A stretch of DNA of 46,370 bases. Origin: Rhodococcus sp. SMB37. GTDB taxonomy: Bacteria > Actinomycetota > Actinomycetes > Mycobacteriales > Mycobacteriaceae. Where the stretch lies: contig NZ_SLVY01000026.1 of NCBI RefSeq assembly GCF_004345605.1, positions 1 through 46,370 on the forward strand. Direction: 5' to 3'. This document shows positions 15,331-23,862 of the stretch, piece by piece. Each line of letters starts with the position of its first letter. Positions within the stretch are counted from its first letter, which is position 1. Made by a program: the position numbers and the translations under genes. The notes under the pieces are model-generated. The model was not told the DNA's origin and ran no database searches. It worked only from the letters and a program-made list of their open reading frames with translations.

Positions 15331-16833
15331 TCAGCTGTGCATGGTCCAGACGGACTTGGTTTCCAGGTATCCGTCGAGGCTGTCCGGGCCCAGGTCACGG
15401 CCGTAGCCGGACTGGTGGAACCCACCGAAGGGAGCTGCTGGATCGGTCAATCCCCAGCCGTTGACGTAGACGGTCCCGGCCTGCAGCCGGCGTGTCATCG
15501 CCTGGACAGTGTTCACGTTCTTCGTCCAGATACCCGCGGCTAAACCGTAGTCGCTGGCATTTGCTCGTTCGATGACCTCGTCGATGTGGTCGAAGGCAAG
15601 AACCACGAGGACCGGACCGAAGATTTCCTCGCGGACACATTCCATGTCGTCGGTCACGTTGGCGATGATCGTCGGGGGGTAGAAGTGTCCGGTCAGATCG
15701 GCGGGAACCTGCGCGGGCTGATAGACCGTGGCGCCCTCGTCCTTTGCCCGTTGGACGTATCCCTGGACGCGCTCGAGTTGCGCACCGTTGGCCAGGGGCC
15801 CGAAGTCGACGCCCTCGTCGATTCCGTGTCCAATCCTCAACTGCCCTGCAATCGAGGTGAGCTGCTCGACTACCTCGTCGTGAATGTCATTGTGAACGAA
15901 CAAACGGGACGGGGCACTGCAGGTCTGGCCGGAGTGCCAGAAGATCCCACCCGCGGAACCGGTCACCGCCTCCTCCACATCGGCATCGGGGAGGATGATG
16001 TTGGCGGACTTGCCGCCCAGTTCCAGGGTCACCCGTTTGACGTCGTCTGCAGCTTGGCGGGCGATGTGCTTGCCGACCTTCGTCGAACCGGTGAACGTGA
16101 GTTTATTGACCCCGGGATGGGTGACCAGTGCTTGACCAGCGGTGCCGCCTGTGCCCGGCACGACGTTGAGCACGCCGGGGGGCAGTCCGGCCTCGATGGC
16201 CAGCTCCGCCAGCCACAGCGCCGACAGGGGTGTTTCCTCGGAAGGCTTGAGGACCATCGTGCACCCGGACGCAAGGGCGGGACCGATCTTCCATCCGCAC
16301 AGCAGAAGTGGGAAGTTCCACGCGGTGATCGCGCCCACCACTCCGACCGGTTCGAGTTCGGTGCGTACGTGAATGTTGGGATGAGACACCGGGACGGTCG
16401 AACCGACGATCTTGGTCGGCCAGCCGGCGTAGTAGTGAAACGCCCGCGCGGCGAACTCGACATCGATGTTTCGTGCTGCGCCGAGAACCTTCCCTGCATC
16501 AAGGACCTCGAGCTGGGCGAAGTCGTCGGCGTGCCGGTAGATCAGATCGCCGATGCGGTGGAGGATGCGTCCGCGGTCTAGCGGACTCATCTGCCGCCAC
16601 GGGGCGGACTCGGTGAAGGCGCGCCGGGCGGCATCGACCGCGTCGGCGACATCGTCCGCCCCACCGGACGCCGCAACCGCAATCTGGCGGCCGGTTGCCG
16701 GGTCGAAGACGGGTATCTCCTCTCCGCTGAGCGCTGAGCGTCGTTCGCCGTCGATGAAAACGTGCGGAGCGGTCTGAAGACGCTCGACGACAGCGGAGGA
16801 CAGAAGGTGATCAGTCAATGCGGTGATTGTCAT
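15331..16833 (-). CDS. NAD(P)-dependent aldehyde dehydrogenase
   Basis: A 500-residue ALDH from ATG 16833, preceded by GAGGG; a TTG four codons upstream would put that site inside the gene. It has the oxyanion segment A-W-N-F-P-L-L-L, K-P-S-E-E-T-P, F-T-G-S-T-K-V-G, the general base in L-E-L-G-G-K-S, the nucleophile Cys in S-G-Q-T-C-S, and E-E-I-F-G-P-V. It oxidises an aldehyde to the acid, most likely the product of the co-transcribed ADH. It is divergent from the FadR-type regulator gene. Confidence 0.9.
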   Translation of the reverse strand: MTITALTDHLLSSAVVERLQTAPHVFIDGERRSALSGEEIPVFDPATGRQIAVAASGGADDVADAVDAARRAFTESAPWRQMSPLDRGRILHRIGDLIYRHADDFAQLEVLDAGKVLGAARNIDVEFAARAFHYYAGWPTKIVGSTVPVSHPNIHVRTELEPVGVVGAITAWNFPLLLCGWKIGPALASGCTMVLKPSEETPLSALWLAELAIEAGLPPGVLNVVPGTGGTAGQALVTHPGVNKLTFTGSTKVGKHIARQAADDVKRVTLELGGKSANIILPDADVEEAVTGSAGGIFWHSGQTCSAPSRLFVHNDIHDEVVEQLTSIAGQLRIGHGIDEGVDFGPLANGAQLERVQGYVQRAKDEGATVYQPAQVPADLTGHFYPPTIIANVTDDMECVREEIFGPVLVVLAFDHIDEVIERANASDYGLAAGIWTKNVNTVQAMTRRLQAGTVYVNGWGLTDPAAPFGGFHQSGYGRDLGPDSLDGYLETKSVWTMHS

Positions 16834-16846
16834 CGTCCCTCTCAAA

Positions 16847-16860
16847 TGGATATGTGATAC
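16847..16860 (-). promoter_or_regulatory. Conserved element upstream of the aldehyde dehydrogenase
   Basis: On the minus strand this is GTATCACATATCCA, 13 bp before the start codon. It matches the element before the ten-gene operon (13994-14007) in 12 of 14 positions and in spacing. An adjacent quasi-palindrome TGATgTATCA overlaps it. It suggests joint control of the two units. Confidence 0.45.
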
Positions 16861-17083
16861 ATCAGGTGTGACTCACGTTACGTCATCTAGGTGCTTCAAG
16901 TCGAGTTCGTCCAACCGCCCAGCGTGTCCGACACGCGGCCTTTACGCCGCCTCGGCGAAACATAGACTGTAGAAGAGCCTGTTCAGAGCCATTTATCTGA
17001 TGCCACTGCTGGTGGGAGAAGCTGTCGGCTGGTGGCGTAACGCTGCGCCGGCGGGGCAGCGCTACACTAACCAGTGTTGATGA

Positions 17084-17091
17084 TTGATCAA
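17084..17091 (+). promoter_or_regulatory. Possible operator at the FadR-type regulator promoter
   Basis: TTGATCAA is a perfect 8-bp palindrome preceded by another TTGAT, lying just after a possible -10 (TACACT, 17063-17068) and 14 bp before the start codon. The position would suit autoregulation. Evidence is position and symmetry only. Confidence 0.3.
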
Positions 17092-17105
17092 ATAAGGGAG
17101 TCGAT

Positions 17106-17834
17106 ATGACAGCGTTCGACGCCGGAATCGATGTGCCGAGCCGTGCTGCACGCAACGGTGGCCGACGTGAGGACGCTCGTCCGGTTCCGCGGCGGAACAT
17201 GAGTGGTCAGGTCGTCGACTACATCAAGACGATGATCTTCGACGGGTCTTTGATCCGGGGGCAGCGAGTGCCCCAGGACCAAATCGCCAAAGATCTCGGG
17301 GTGAGTCGCCTGCCGGTGCGGGAAGCGCTCATCGCCCTCGAGGCCGAGGGGTTGATCGACTCCGAACCGCATCGTGGTTCCTTCGTCGTTCCCATCCTGC
17401 GCGAGGACATCGACGATCACTACCGGATCTACGGAATGGTGCAGGGGCTCGCATCGCGCCGCGCCGCATCCCGGATCACCCAGCCAACGCTTGCCCGGCT
17501 GCACGAGCTGCACGAACTCATGCAGAAGAGCGACGATCCTGACCTTCTGCACAACCTGAACTGGGAGTTCCACGCCCTCATCAACCAAACGGGGGGCAGC
17601 CGGCGCCTACTGTCGGTGCTGCGGCAGCTTGCCAAGAATCTGCCACGGGCCGTATACGAGGCACCCCCCGGTGCGAGCCCCGAAGCCAACCGGAGTCACC
17701 AGAAGATGCTGGAGGCTTTGGAGCGGGGGGACGGGGCAGGTGCAGACGCTGCATCACGCGAACACGTTCAGTTCGAGGGGGAGTACGTGATCGCCAAGCT
17801 CAAGCGCGATGGGATCCTCGCCGACGACGACTAA
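17106..17834 (+). CDS. GntR-family transcriptional regulator (FadR/FCD type)
   Basis: A 242-residue regulator; ATG 17106 follows AAGGGAG. The winged helix-turn-helix spans about residues 32-95, with G-V-S-R-L-P-V-R-E-A-L as recognition helix and H-R-G-S-F-V-V as wing. The C-terminal FCD domain keeps likely metal-ligand histidines in N-W-E-F-H, S-H-Q-K-M-L and R-E-H-V. FCD proteins usually repress catabolic genes until an acid or acyl-CoA binds. Being divergent from the ALDH gene, it is the natural candidate to control the ALDH-ADH unit and the ten-gene operon. Confidence 0.88.
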   Translation: MTAFDAGIDVPSRAARNGGRREDARPVPRRNMSGQVVDYIKTMIFDGSLIRGQRVPQDQIAKDLGVSRLPVREALIALEAEGLIDSEPHRGSFVVPILREDIDDHYRIYGMVQGLASRRAASRITQPTLARLHELHELMQKSDDPDLLHNLNWEFHALINQTGGSRRLLSVLRQLAKNLPRAVYEAPPGASPEANRSHQKMLEALERGDGAGADAASREHVQFEGEYVIAKLKRDGILADDD

Positions 17835-17928
17835 CGGCAGGAGAAAGACCAGTCAGTGGCCGGGAGCACCGGACTTACCCGTCGACGACGGGAAGAAATG
17901 GCCCTGGCGCTGGTGGGCGTCCGCCTTG

Positions 17929-18348
17929 TCAGTTAATCGGGTAGTCGAATCGCCGCTGGTTCAAGACGAGCGCAATGACTTCCGCCCGTGTCCGCATGCC
18001 CAGCTTCCGCAGGATGTGGCTCACATGAAAGCGCACAGTGCTCTCGGCAATGTAGAGCTGCTGTCCGATTTCTCGATTGGACGAGCCGTCGACCAGGCAC
18101 TCGAGCACGTCGCGTTCTCGACCGCTCAATGATGCGCCGCGCGTTCCACCGCCCCCGTGATCGGTGTCGCACGGAACGGCGATGAGCTGGCCCAGGATGT
18201 CGAGAGCTGCGCCACGGGCCGCGCGGTCATCGAGCCCATCTGATCGCAGTGCCGTCACGGCACGGTGGACAGCAAGCCACCCGGAGGCGCCGAGAACTGC
18301 CTCGTTCCGCGAATGGCAGCGGTCACGATCAGGAAGGGTTGTCGACAC
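17929..18348 (-). CDS. Orphan LuxR-type HTH regulator
   Basis: About 139 residues from GTG 18348, which follows GAGGAG; the frame continues upstream without a ribosome site, so a longer form is possible. The C-terminus is a standard GerE/LuxR domain: L-S-G-R-E-R-D-V-L-E-C-L, S-N-R-E-I-G-Q-Q-L-Y-I-A-E-S-T-V-R-F-H-V and I-L-R-K-L-G. The N-terminal 70 or so residues match no receiver, PAS or autoinducer domain that I can recognise. It may be a stand-alone DNA-binding protein or the tail of a larger regulator. It is divergent from the MFS gene at 18606 and converges with the FadR-type gene. Confidence 0.75.
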   Translation of the reverse strand: MSTTLPDRDRCHSRNEAVLGASGWLAVHRAVTALRSDGLDDRAARGAALDILGQLIAVPCDTDHGGGGTRGASLSGRERDVLECLVDGSSNREIGQQLYIAESTVRFHVSHILRKLGMRTRAEVIALVLNQRRFDYPIN

Positions 18349-18605
18349 TTGCTCCTCTTTCACTACTCGACGCCCCTCGATTGTATCAAATCGGCCTCCT
18401 TGGTCGGTGTGGCGATGACACGTTCGGAAGACCTGTGTCTCAAAAACTGCAGGTAACGGCTGTACAGCGAGAGCGCTTCGTGGAATCCCGTGCCGAAACC
18501 GCACAAAAACTTGATAAGTGATGCAAAAACCCGCAAACTATGTGGCGCACGCCACTGCGCGATCTCGCTCCTCCTTGAGCCCCCTCGACGCCACCAGGAG
18601 ACCCC

Positions 18606-19925
18606 ATGACAGAAATTGCCGTTGACGACGACGGTTTGCGCGAAAGACCCCCAACCACCACTCTTGCCGCGGATGATCGGCTGCGGCCCTATCACTGGGC
18701 TGTCATGGTGCTGGGGGTGCTCGGTTATGCGACCATCGCGGCCGACGCCGCAATTTTCCCCACCAGTTACCCACTCGTCCAACAAAGCCTGGGTTTCTCC
18801 GACAGTGCCGTCGGATACATCTATGCAGGCGGATTCTTCACCTGCGGTGTCATCGCCATGTTCCTCATCGGCCCATTGACGGACCGATTCGGCCGTAAAC
18901 CTCTCTTCGTAGCGGCTATCGCGATTTGCTCGGCGTTCACGATTCTTACTGGATTTGCTTGGAACACCACGTCATTCGGAATTCTCCGGTCGATTGCAAC
19001 CATCGGTTATGTCTCGTGGGGGCTGGCTACCGTCCTCATTGCGGAATCGGTACCCGCGAAGCATCGCGGATGGATGACCGGGACCGTTCCAGTGGGGTGG
19101 GCAATCGGATTCGGATCATCGGCCTTCTTCTCCGAACACATCGCCGCCAGCATGGGATGGCGGGCGGTGTTCTGGATCGTCGGCATACTCCCGTTGGCCT
19201 TCGGTATCGCCGTCTCCTTCGTCATCAAGGAAACACCGCACTTCCAGGATCTCCAGCATGCCCGTCGAACTGGGTCGAGCAGGTTCCACATCGACGTCGC
19301 CAAGACGGAGAAGAGTGTGCTCTCCCAGCTGTGGGCGGCCGATATGCGTCGCCGCACCATCGGGGTGACCCTGTTCTTCCTCTTCATCGTGCCCCAATAC
19401 GCCATCATGTCCTACTTCGGACTGAGCTTCCTGCAGGGTAAGGACATTTCGTTCCTCGAGGCCAACCGGGCGATCACCTGGGCAAACTGGCTCGGAATCG
19501 TCACCATCCTCGCCGCCAGTTTCGTCACACGGGGCAAGGGTGCCCACTACACCCTCACCGCCGTCGGGGTGCTTGGATCCGTATGCGCACTCTTCATGGT
19601 GTACCTGGCGACACCGTCGACGATCGTGCCCTGGTTCATCGTGTACGTCTTGATCACCATCGGTCTCTGGGGCGGGTCCTCGAATTTTCTCCAGGAAGCC
19701 TTCCCCACGCGTATTCGTGGCACGGGCGGAGCATGGGGTTCGGGCATGCTGTGGACCAGCTACGGGACTCTCGCGCTCATTGTCGCCCCTCTGCTGACCG
19801 TCTACAGCTGGAATGTGTTGGTCATCGTCTTCGGTGCCGTTCTACCGCTGATCGCGCTGGTCGGCCTGTGGATGGTCCCACGGCCGAAGGCACTCAACTC
19901 CAACCTCGAGGACCTGGTGCACTGA
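18606..19925 (+). CDS. MFS transporter (AAHS/aromatic-acid-like)
   Basis: A 439-residue integral membrane protein with about 12 hydrophobic segments and a central cytoplasmic loop near residues 205-240. The loop 2-3 signature G-P-L-T-D-R-F-G-R-K-P is canonical for the major facilitator superfamily, and a second G-W-A-I-G-F-G segment resembles the sugar/acid-H+ symporter branch. It probably imports an organic acid with protons. ATG 18606 follows CACCAGGAG. It begins a plus-strand series with a hydrolase (20052) and a second transporter (21019). Confidence 0.85.
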   Translation: MTEIAVDDDGLRERPPTTTLAADDRLRPYHWAVMVLGVLGYATIAADAAIFPTSYPLVQQSLGFSDSAVGYIYAGGFFTCGVIAMFLIGPLTDRFGRKPLFVAAIAICSAFTILTGFAWNTTSFGILRSIATIGYVSWGLATVLIAESVPAKHRGWMTGTVPVGWAIGFGSSAFFSEHIAASMGWRAVFWIVGILPLAFGIAVSFVIKETPHFQDLQHARRTGSSRFHIDVAKTEKSVLSQLWAADMRRRTIGVTLFFLFIVPQYAIMSYFGLSFLQGKDISFLEANRAITWANWLGIVTILAASFVTRGKGAHYTLTAVGVLGSVCALFMVYLATPSTIVPWFIVYVLITIGLWGGSSNFLQEAFPTRIRGTGGAWGSGMLWTSYGTLALIVAPLLTVYSWNVLVIVFGAVLPLIALVGLWMVPRPKALNSNLEDLVH

Positions 19926-20051
19926 CATGCGCTGCCGCGCAAACGGAACCAACCGGAGCCTTGCACCCCCACTGTCGAATGCAACTACCCCGCCTCGCCC
20001 CACCTGCCTCCGGCCGAGCGACACGACGCACTGGCCAGAAGGGAGAACACA

Positions 20052-20831
20052 ATGAAAGTTTTCGACGTCGCAGACCAGGGGCACGGCCCACCCGTGCTCT
20101 TCAGCCACGGCACGCTCCTGGACCGGACCATGTTCGCCGAGCAAACCGCTGCTCTGGCTGATCGCTATCGAACCGTCGCCTACACCAGCAGGGCCGGAAC
20201 GTCGGAATACGGCACCGAATACGACCTCGACTCCCTGGTCACCGATTGTCTGGAAGTGGCCGCCCGAGCAGAAATCGACCGATTCGTACTGGTGGGAATG
20301 TCGGTGGGCGGTTTCATGGCGATCGAGCTGGCCCTGAAGTACCCGGAACGGCTGGCCGGGCTCATCCTGATGGACACGATGGCCGACGCCTATACCAGCG
20401 AGGAGAAGACGCAGTTCGCAGAGGTGTTCCGCCCCATGAAGAGCGAAGACCCCATCCCCGCGAGCTTTTCGCAGACCTTTGTTCCGATCATTTTCGGCCC
20501 GCAGGCCATCGCGAACCGTCCCGCCTTGATCGATTCGTGGGTGCACAAGTGGCGGACTAGACCATCACGGTCGGTATGGGGCGAATACAACTCGTGGATC
20601 AGCAAGAGTGAACGCCTCTCCCGCCTGTCCGAGATACAGATTCCGACCCTCATCGTGCACGGTGAGGACGACAACGGCATCGACATTTCCGCCGCCGAAC
20701 GGATGCACGCCCGGATACCGGGATCGGCTTTCGCGCGAATCCCTGGTGCGGGTCACTTGGTGACCGAGGAGAACCCCGATGCCGTGACAACGGCGCTGAC
20801 CACCTTCCTCGATGCGCTCCCGCGTTGGTAG
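20052..20831 (+). CDS. Alpha/beta hydrolase
   Basis: A 259-residue alpha/beta hydrolase. The oxyanion strand is F-S-H-G-T-L, the nucleophile elbow is G-M-S-V-G-G, the acid is probably in H-G-E-D-D-N-G, and the catalytic His is in G-A-G-H-L-V near the C-terminus. It resembles the 3-oxoadipate enol-lactonase/esterase group, but the reaction (ester, lactone or C-C bond cleavage) cannot be told from sequence. ATG 20052 follows AGAAGGGAG. It lies between two transporter genes, suggesting hydrolysis of the imported compound. Confidence 0.85.
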   Translation: MKVFDVADQGHGPPVLFSHGTLLDRTMFAEQTAALADRYRTVAYTSRAGTSEYGTEYDLDSLVTDCLEVAARAEIDRFVLVGMSVGGFMAIELALKYPERLAGLILMDTMADAYTSEEKTQFAEVFRPMKSEDPIPASFSQTFVPIIFGPQAIANRPALIDSWVHKWRTRPSRSVWGEYNSWISKSERLSRLSEIQIPTLIVHGEDDNGIDISAAERMHARIPGSAFARIPGAGHLVTEENPDAVTTALTTFLDALPRW

Positions 20832-21018
20832 ACCCAGCGATGCAGTTTTGACCAACCATGAACTACCTGCCCGCCCCGTCGAGCGGCTTCGTCATCGACG
20901 TCGCGCCGAACTGATGATCGACGGCGAGCTATCCGCATGAGAGTTTCTCGACTCCAGCCACCGTGTACCACGCCGTGGCCCACCCCCGCACGTTTACTGC
21001 TTCTCTGGAGGAACCATC

Positions 21019-22383
21019 ATGAGCGTGTCTGAAAAACGCTCCACCACAAAGATGTTGCGCGTGACCGCAGCAGGATTCGCCGGCACTGCCCTCGAGTACT
21101 ACGACTTCTTCCTGTACGGCACCGCCGCAGCCCTCGTGTTCGGGCCCTTGTTCTTCCCGTCATACAGCCCGCTGGCGGGGACCCTCGCCTCCTTCGCGAC
21201 TTTCGCGGTCGGATTCCTCGCTCGGCCGTTGGGCAGTGTTCTCTTCGGCGGAATGGGGGACAAGGTCGGTCGGCGCAAGACGCTCGTGTTCTCGTTGTTG
21301 ATGATGGGCACCGCGACGGTTCTGATCGGCGTACTTCCGACATTCGAGCAAGTCGGTTGGTTCGCTCCGCTCCTTCTGGTCACCCTCCGATTCGTGCAAG
21401 GCATCGCGATGGGCGGAGAGTGGGGTGGAGCTGCTCTGATGCTCGTCGAGCATTCACCCGCGCACCGGCGCGGGCTGTTTGGAAGCACCGTTCAGATGGG
21501 GGTACCTGGCGGACTCCTGCTGTCGACCATCGCCATCACCGTCAGTGACCACATTTCCGGCGACGCTTTCGACACCTGGGGATGGAGGATCCCGTTCCTG
21601 CTCAGCGCAGTCCTTTTCGCCATCTCGATGTTCATTCGCCTCGGCGTCGAGGAAACTCCGGACTTCACGGCACTGCAGACCGCGTCCGCCCAGCAAAGCA
21701 CCCCGGTGCGTTCACTACTGCGCAATCAATGGCGGGAAGTCGCTCTGGCCGCGGGCGTCATCGCTCCTGGAGGCATCCTGTTCTATCTGGTGTCCACCTA
21801 CGCCGTCTCCTACGGCACCACGATCTTGGACCTCAGCCGCACCTCGATGCTCAATGCGCTGCTCGCCGCATCGCTCGTCTATCTGATCAGCCTGCCGGTA
21901 TCCGGTCATCTGAGTGACCGGTTCTCCCGCCGCATCGTCATTCTCACGGGGTGCTTCACCGCTCTGTTCGGAGGTTTTGTGCTGTTCGCGCTGATGGATA
22001 CCGGGTCGGGGTGGGCCGCGTTCTTGGGTATCACCTTCATGCTGGCGGTGGTGCATTCGGCACTGCAAGCCCCGCAGCCGGCGTTCCTTGCGGAGCGATT
22101 CAGTGTCGATGTCCGGTTCAGCGGCGTCGCGTTGAGTCAGGCGCTGTCAGTTAGTGTCATCGGTGGCACCGCCCCGTTCATGGCGACGCTGTTCTACAGC
22201 TGGACACACTCCACCTGGCTGATCTGTACCTGGCTCGCACTCTGGAGCGTGGCTGGGGCCGTCTCGACGATCGCGCTCAGCAGGAGACCATGCGCGATCG
22301 ACGATGCCGAACAGCGACCGGCCGATACCGACCGGGACCCCCGACTCGGTGCGTCACGACAACTGACCGGCACCCACGAATAG
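21019..22383 (+). CDS. MFS transporter, metabolite:H+ symporter (MHS) type
   Basis: A 454-residue membrane protein. The N-terminal G-F-A-G-T-A-L-E-Y-Y-D-F-F-L-Y-G is the hallmark of the MHS branch (ShiA/ProP/KgtP-like). It has about 12 membrane segments and the loop motif G-D-K-V-G-R-R-K-T; F-V-Q-G-I-A-M-G-G-E-W-G-G is also diagnostic. It probably takes up a carboxylate or similar polar compound with protons. ATG 21019 follows CTGGAGGAA. Its 3' end meets the alanine-racemase-like gene at a strong shared hairpin. Confidence 0.88.
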   Translation: MSVSEKRSTTKMLRVTAAGFAGTALEYYDFFLYGTAAALVFGPLFFPSYSPLAGTLASFATFAVGFLARPLGSVLFGGMGDKVGRRKTLVFSLLMMGTATVLIGVLPTFEQVGWFAPLLLVTLRFVQGIAMGGEWGGAALMLVEHSPAHRRGLFGSTVQMGVPGGLLLSTIAITVSDHISGDAFDTWGWRIPFLLSAVLFAISMFIRLGVEETPDFTALQTASAQQSTPVRSLLRNQWREVALAAGVIAPGGILFYLVSTYAVSYGTTILDLSRTSMLNALLAASLVYLISLPVSGHLSDRFSRRIVILTGCFTALFGGFVLFALMDTGSGWAAFLGITFMLAVVHSALQAPQPAFLAERFSVDVRFSGVALSQALSVSVIGGTAPFMATLFYSWTHSTWLICTWLALWSVAGAVSTIALSRRPCAIDDAEQRPADTDRDPRLGASRQLTGTHE

Positions 22384-22397
22384 TTCCGCGGATGCCC

Positions 22398-22430
22398 ATA
22401 GCTCCGCGGATAGCACATCCGCGGAGCTAT
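22398..22430. terminator. Bidirectional terminator hairpin between convergent genes
   Basis: A perfect 14-bp inverted repeat (ATAGCTCCGCGGAT, 22398-22411; complement 22417-22430) with a five-base loop lies between the MHS transporter stop (22383) and the racemase-like stop (22427-22429, inside the stem). A third copy of the TCCGCGGAT core sits just before it at 22385-22393. No T-run. Confidence 0.6.
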
Positions 22431-23620
22431 GAACCGGGGGTGCCCGGCGCGCCACCGACATAACGCCACTCGATCCGACCACGCAGTCCGCCGAGAATCT
22501 CATCCGGTGTCGTCCCGAGCGCGTGAGCCCACCGCTGCGCACCCGCGGTGCTGCCAGCGGTTCCCCTGAACAACACGGCGCGATCTCCTTCGACCACATC
22601 GGTGTCGGTCCCGAGGTAGACCAGTATCTGATCCATGCATACCCGCCCGACCTGAGGGCGCCACCTGCCGCCCAGCAGCACCGACATGCGGCCACCCAGC
22701 GCACGCGGAATCCCGTCCGCGTACCCCACAGGCAGCAGTGCGATCGAACAGTCCCTCTCTGCCACGCACCGGAATCCGTACGAGACCCCGTCGCCCGCCG
22801 CGATCTTCTTCACCAGCGCCACCTCCGCCGACAACGTCAGGGCCGGAACCAGTTCCGCTTCGAGGGCAGAACCGGTTGGCGCGACGCCGTACAGACCGAG
22901 ATCGGCGCGGACCAGGTCGAAGCGTAAGTCACTGCGACGCAGCGCCTGCGCGCCGGCGAGATGGGCGGATTCGAAGGTCACCCCGGCCGCGCGTGCGAAC
23001 CGTAAGTACTTGAGAAAATGGTCGCGGTCTCGATCCACCACAGCGTCGGCATTCGTGTCGTCGCCGGTCGACGAGTAGATGCCGCGAACGTGCACCGTCC
23101 CCTCCGATTGAGCGGCGCGTAGCGACCGGATCAGATCTGCCCAGTGCGGGACCCGCTGGGGGGGACGTCCGCAGTCGACGGCCACCTGGACCGTCGCAGT
23201 TGTCCCGCACCGTGCCGCCGCCCTCACGGCCGCCACCTGATCGGCGGATTCAACCGTTACGGCGATGCCGGTTCGTATTCCCGCGTCGAGGCAGTCCTCC
23301 CCGTACCCACGTACCGGCGCGAACGCCAGGATCGGGGCGCCGATACCGGCCCGGCGAAGTGCGCACCCTTCATCGATCGTCCGAACCCCCAGTTCCCGCG
23401 CCCCAGCCGCCAAGGCGGTGACCGCGACCGGCACCGCACCGTGGCCGTACGCGTTGGCCTCGACTACCGCCATCAACGACGCCGTCCCGGCCCGAGCGGC
23501 CAGTGCCCTCGTGTTCTGGGAGGTGGCGTCCAGGTTCACACAGGCCTCGATCGCCGGTCGACGGCCCTCCAGAGATCGGGCGCCGGGAGCGACATCGGTC
23601 TCCGTGTGGATGGCTGACAC
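22427..23620 (-). CDS. Alanine-racemase-like protein without the PLP lysine
   Basis: A 397-residue fold-type III protein from GTG 23620 (GAGGG eight bases upstream). Family landmarks kept are N-A-Y-G-H-G, R-A-D-L-G-L-Y-G-V, V-S-Y-G-F-R and V-G-R-V-C-M-D-Q. In true alanine racemases the first reads V-K-A-D-A-Y-G-H-G with the Schiff-base lysine; here it is V-E-A-N, so the lysine is Glu54 (codon GAG). The usually carbamylated lysine (L-K-V-D-T-G) is also changed, to V-A-V-D-C-G, and T-H-F is Y-S-S. PLP chemistry should be lost. The frame is otherwise intact, so it is a pseudoenzyme or has a new role. Confidence 0.8.
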   Translation of the reverse strand: MSAIHTETDVAPGARSLEGRRPAIEACVNLDATSQNTRALAARAGTASLMAVVEANAYGHGAVPVAVTALAAGARELGVRTIDEGCALRRAGIGAPILAFAPVRGYGEDCLDAGIRTGIAVTVESADQVAAVRAAARCGTTATVQVAVDCGRPPQRVPHWADLIRSLRAAQSEGTVHVRGIYSSTGDDTNADAVVDRDRDHFLKYLRFARAAGVTFESAHLAGAQALRRSDLRFDLVRADLGLYGVAPTGSALEAELVPALTLSAEVALVKKIAAGDGVSYGFRCVAERDCSIALLPVGYADGIPRALGGRMSVLLGGRWRPQVGRVCMDQILVYLGTDTDVVEGDRAVLFRGTAGSTAGAQRWAHALGTTPDEILGGLRGRIEWRYVGGAPGTPGS

Positions 23621-23862
23621 GGTTCTGGCCCTCGATTCAATGGCAAGCGGCCACCCACATATTGGGTGGTGGAGGAGGAAAAGTGCCTCGGACGAGGCTG
23701 CGAATTCTGCCTGACACCTTACTCGGCCACAGCCTCGGTCATCGGGCATGTAATTTGACCGCGTTCAGCCCGGTTCGGTCGACGGCCAGATTATCCTCGA
23801 TTCAGTAGGCGAGGTGGGTGATGAGCCGATTCAAGGCACCAGATGCCGGTCCGAGGTGATAG

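Noticed and set aside
20832..21018. Short frames between the hydrolase and the MHS transporter, one reading A-E-L-M-I-D-G-E-L and looking like an ALDH N-terminus.
   Set aside because: Too short (about 10 residues of similarity) to distinguish from chance; no start or ribosome site.
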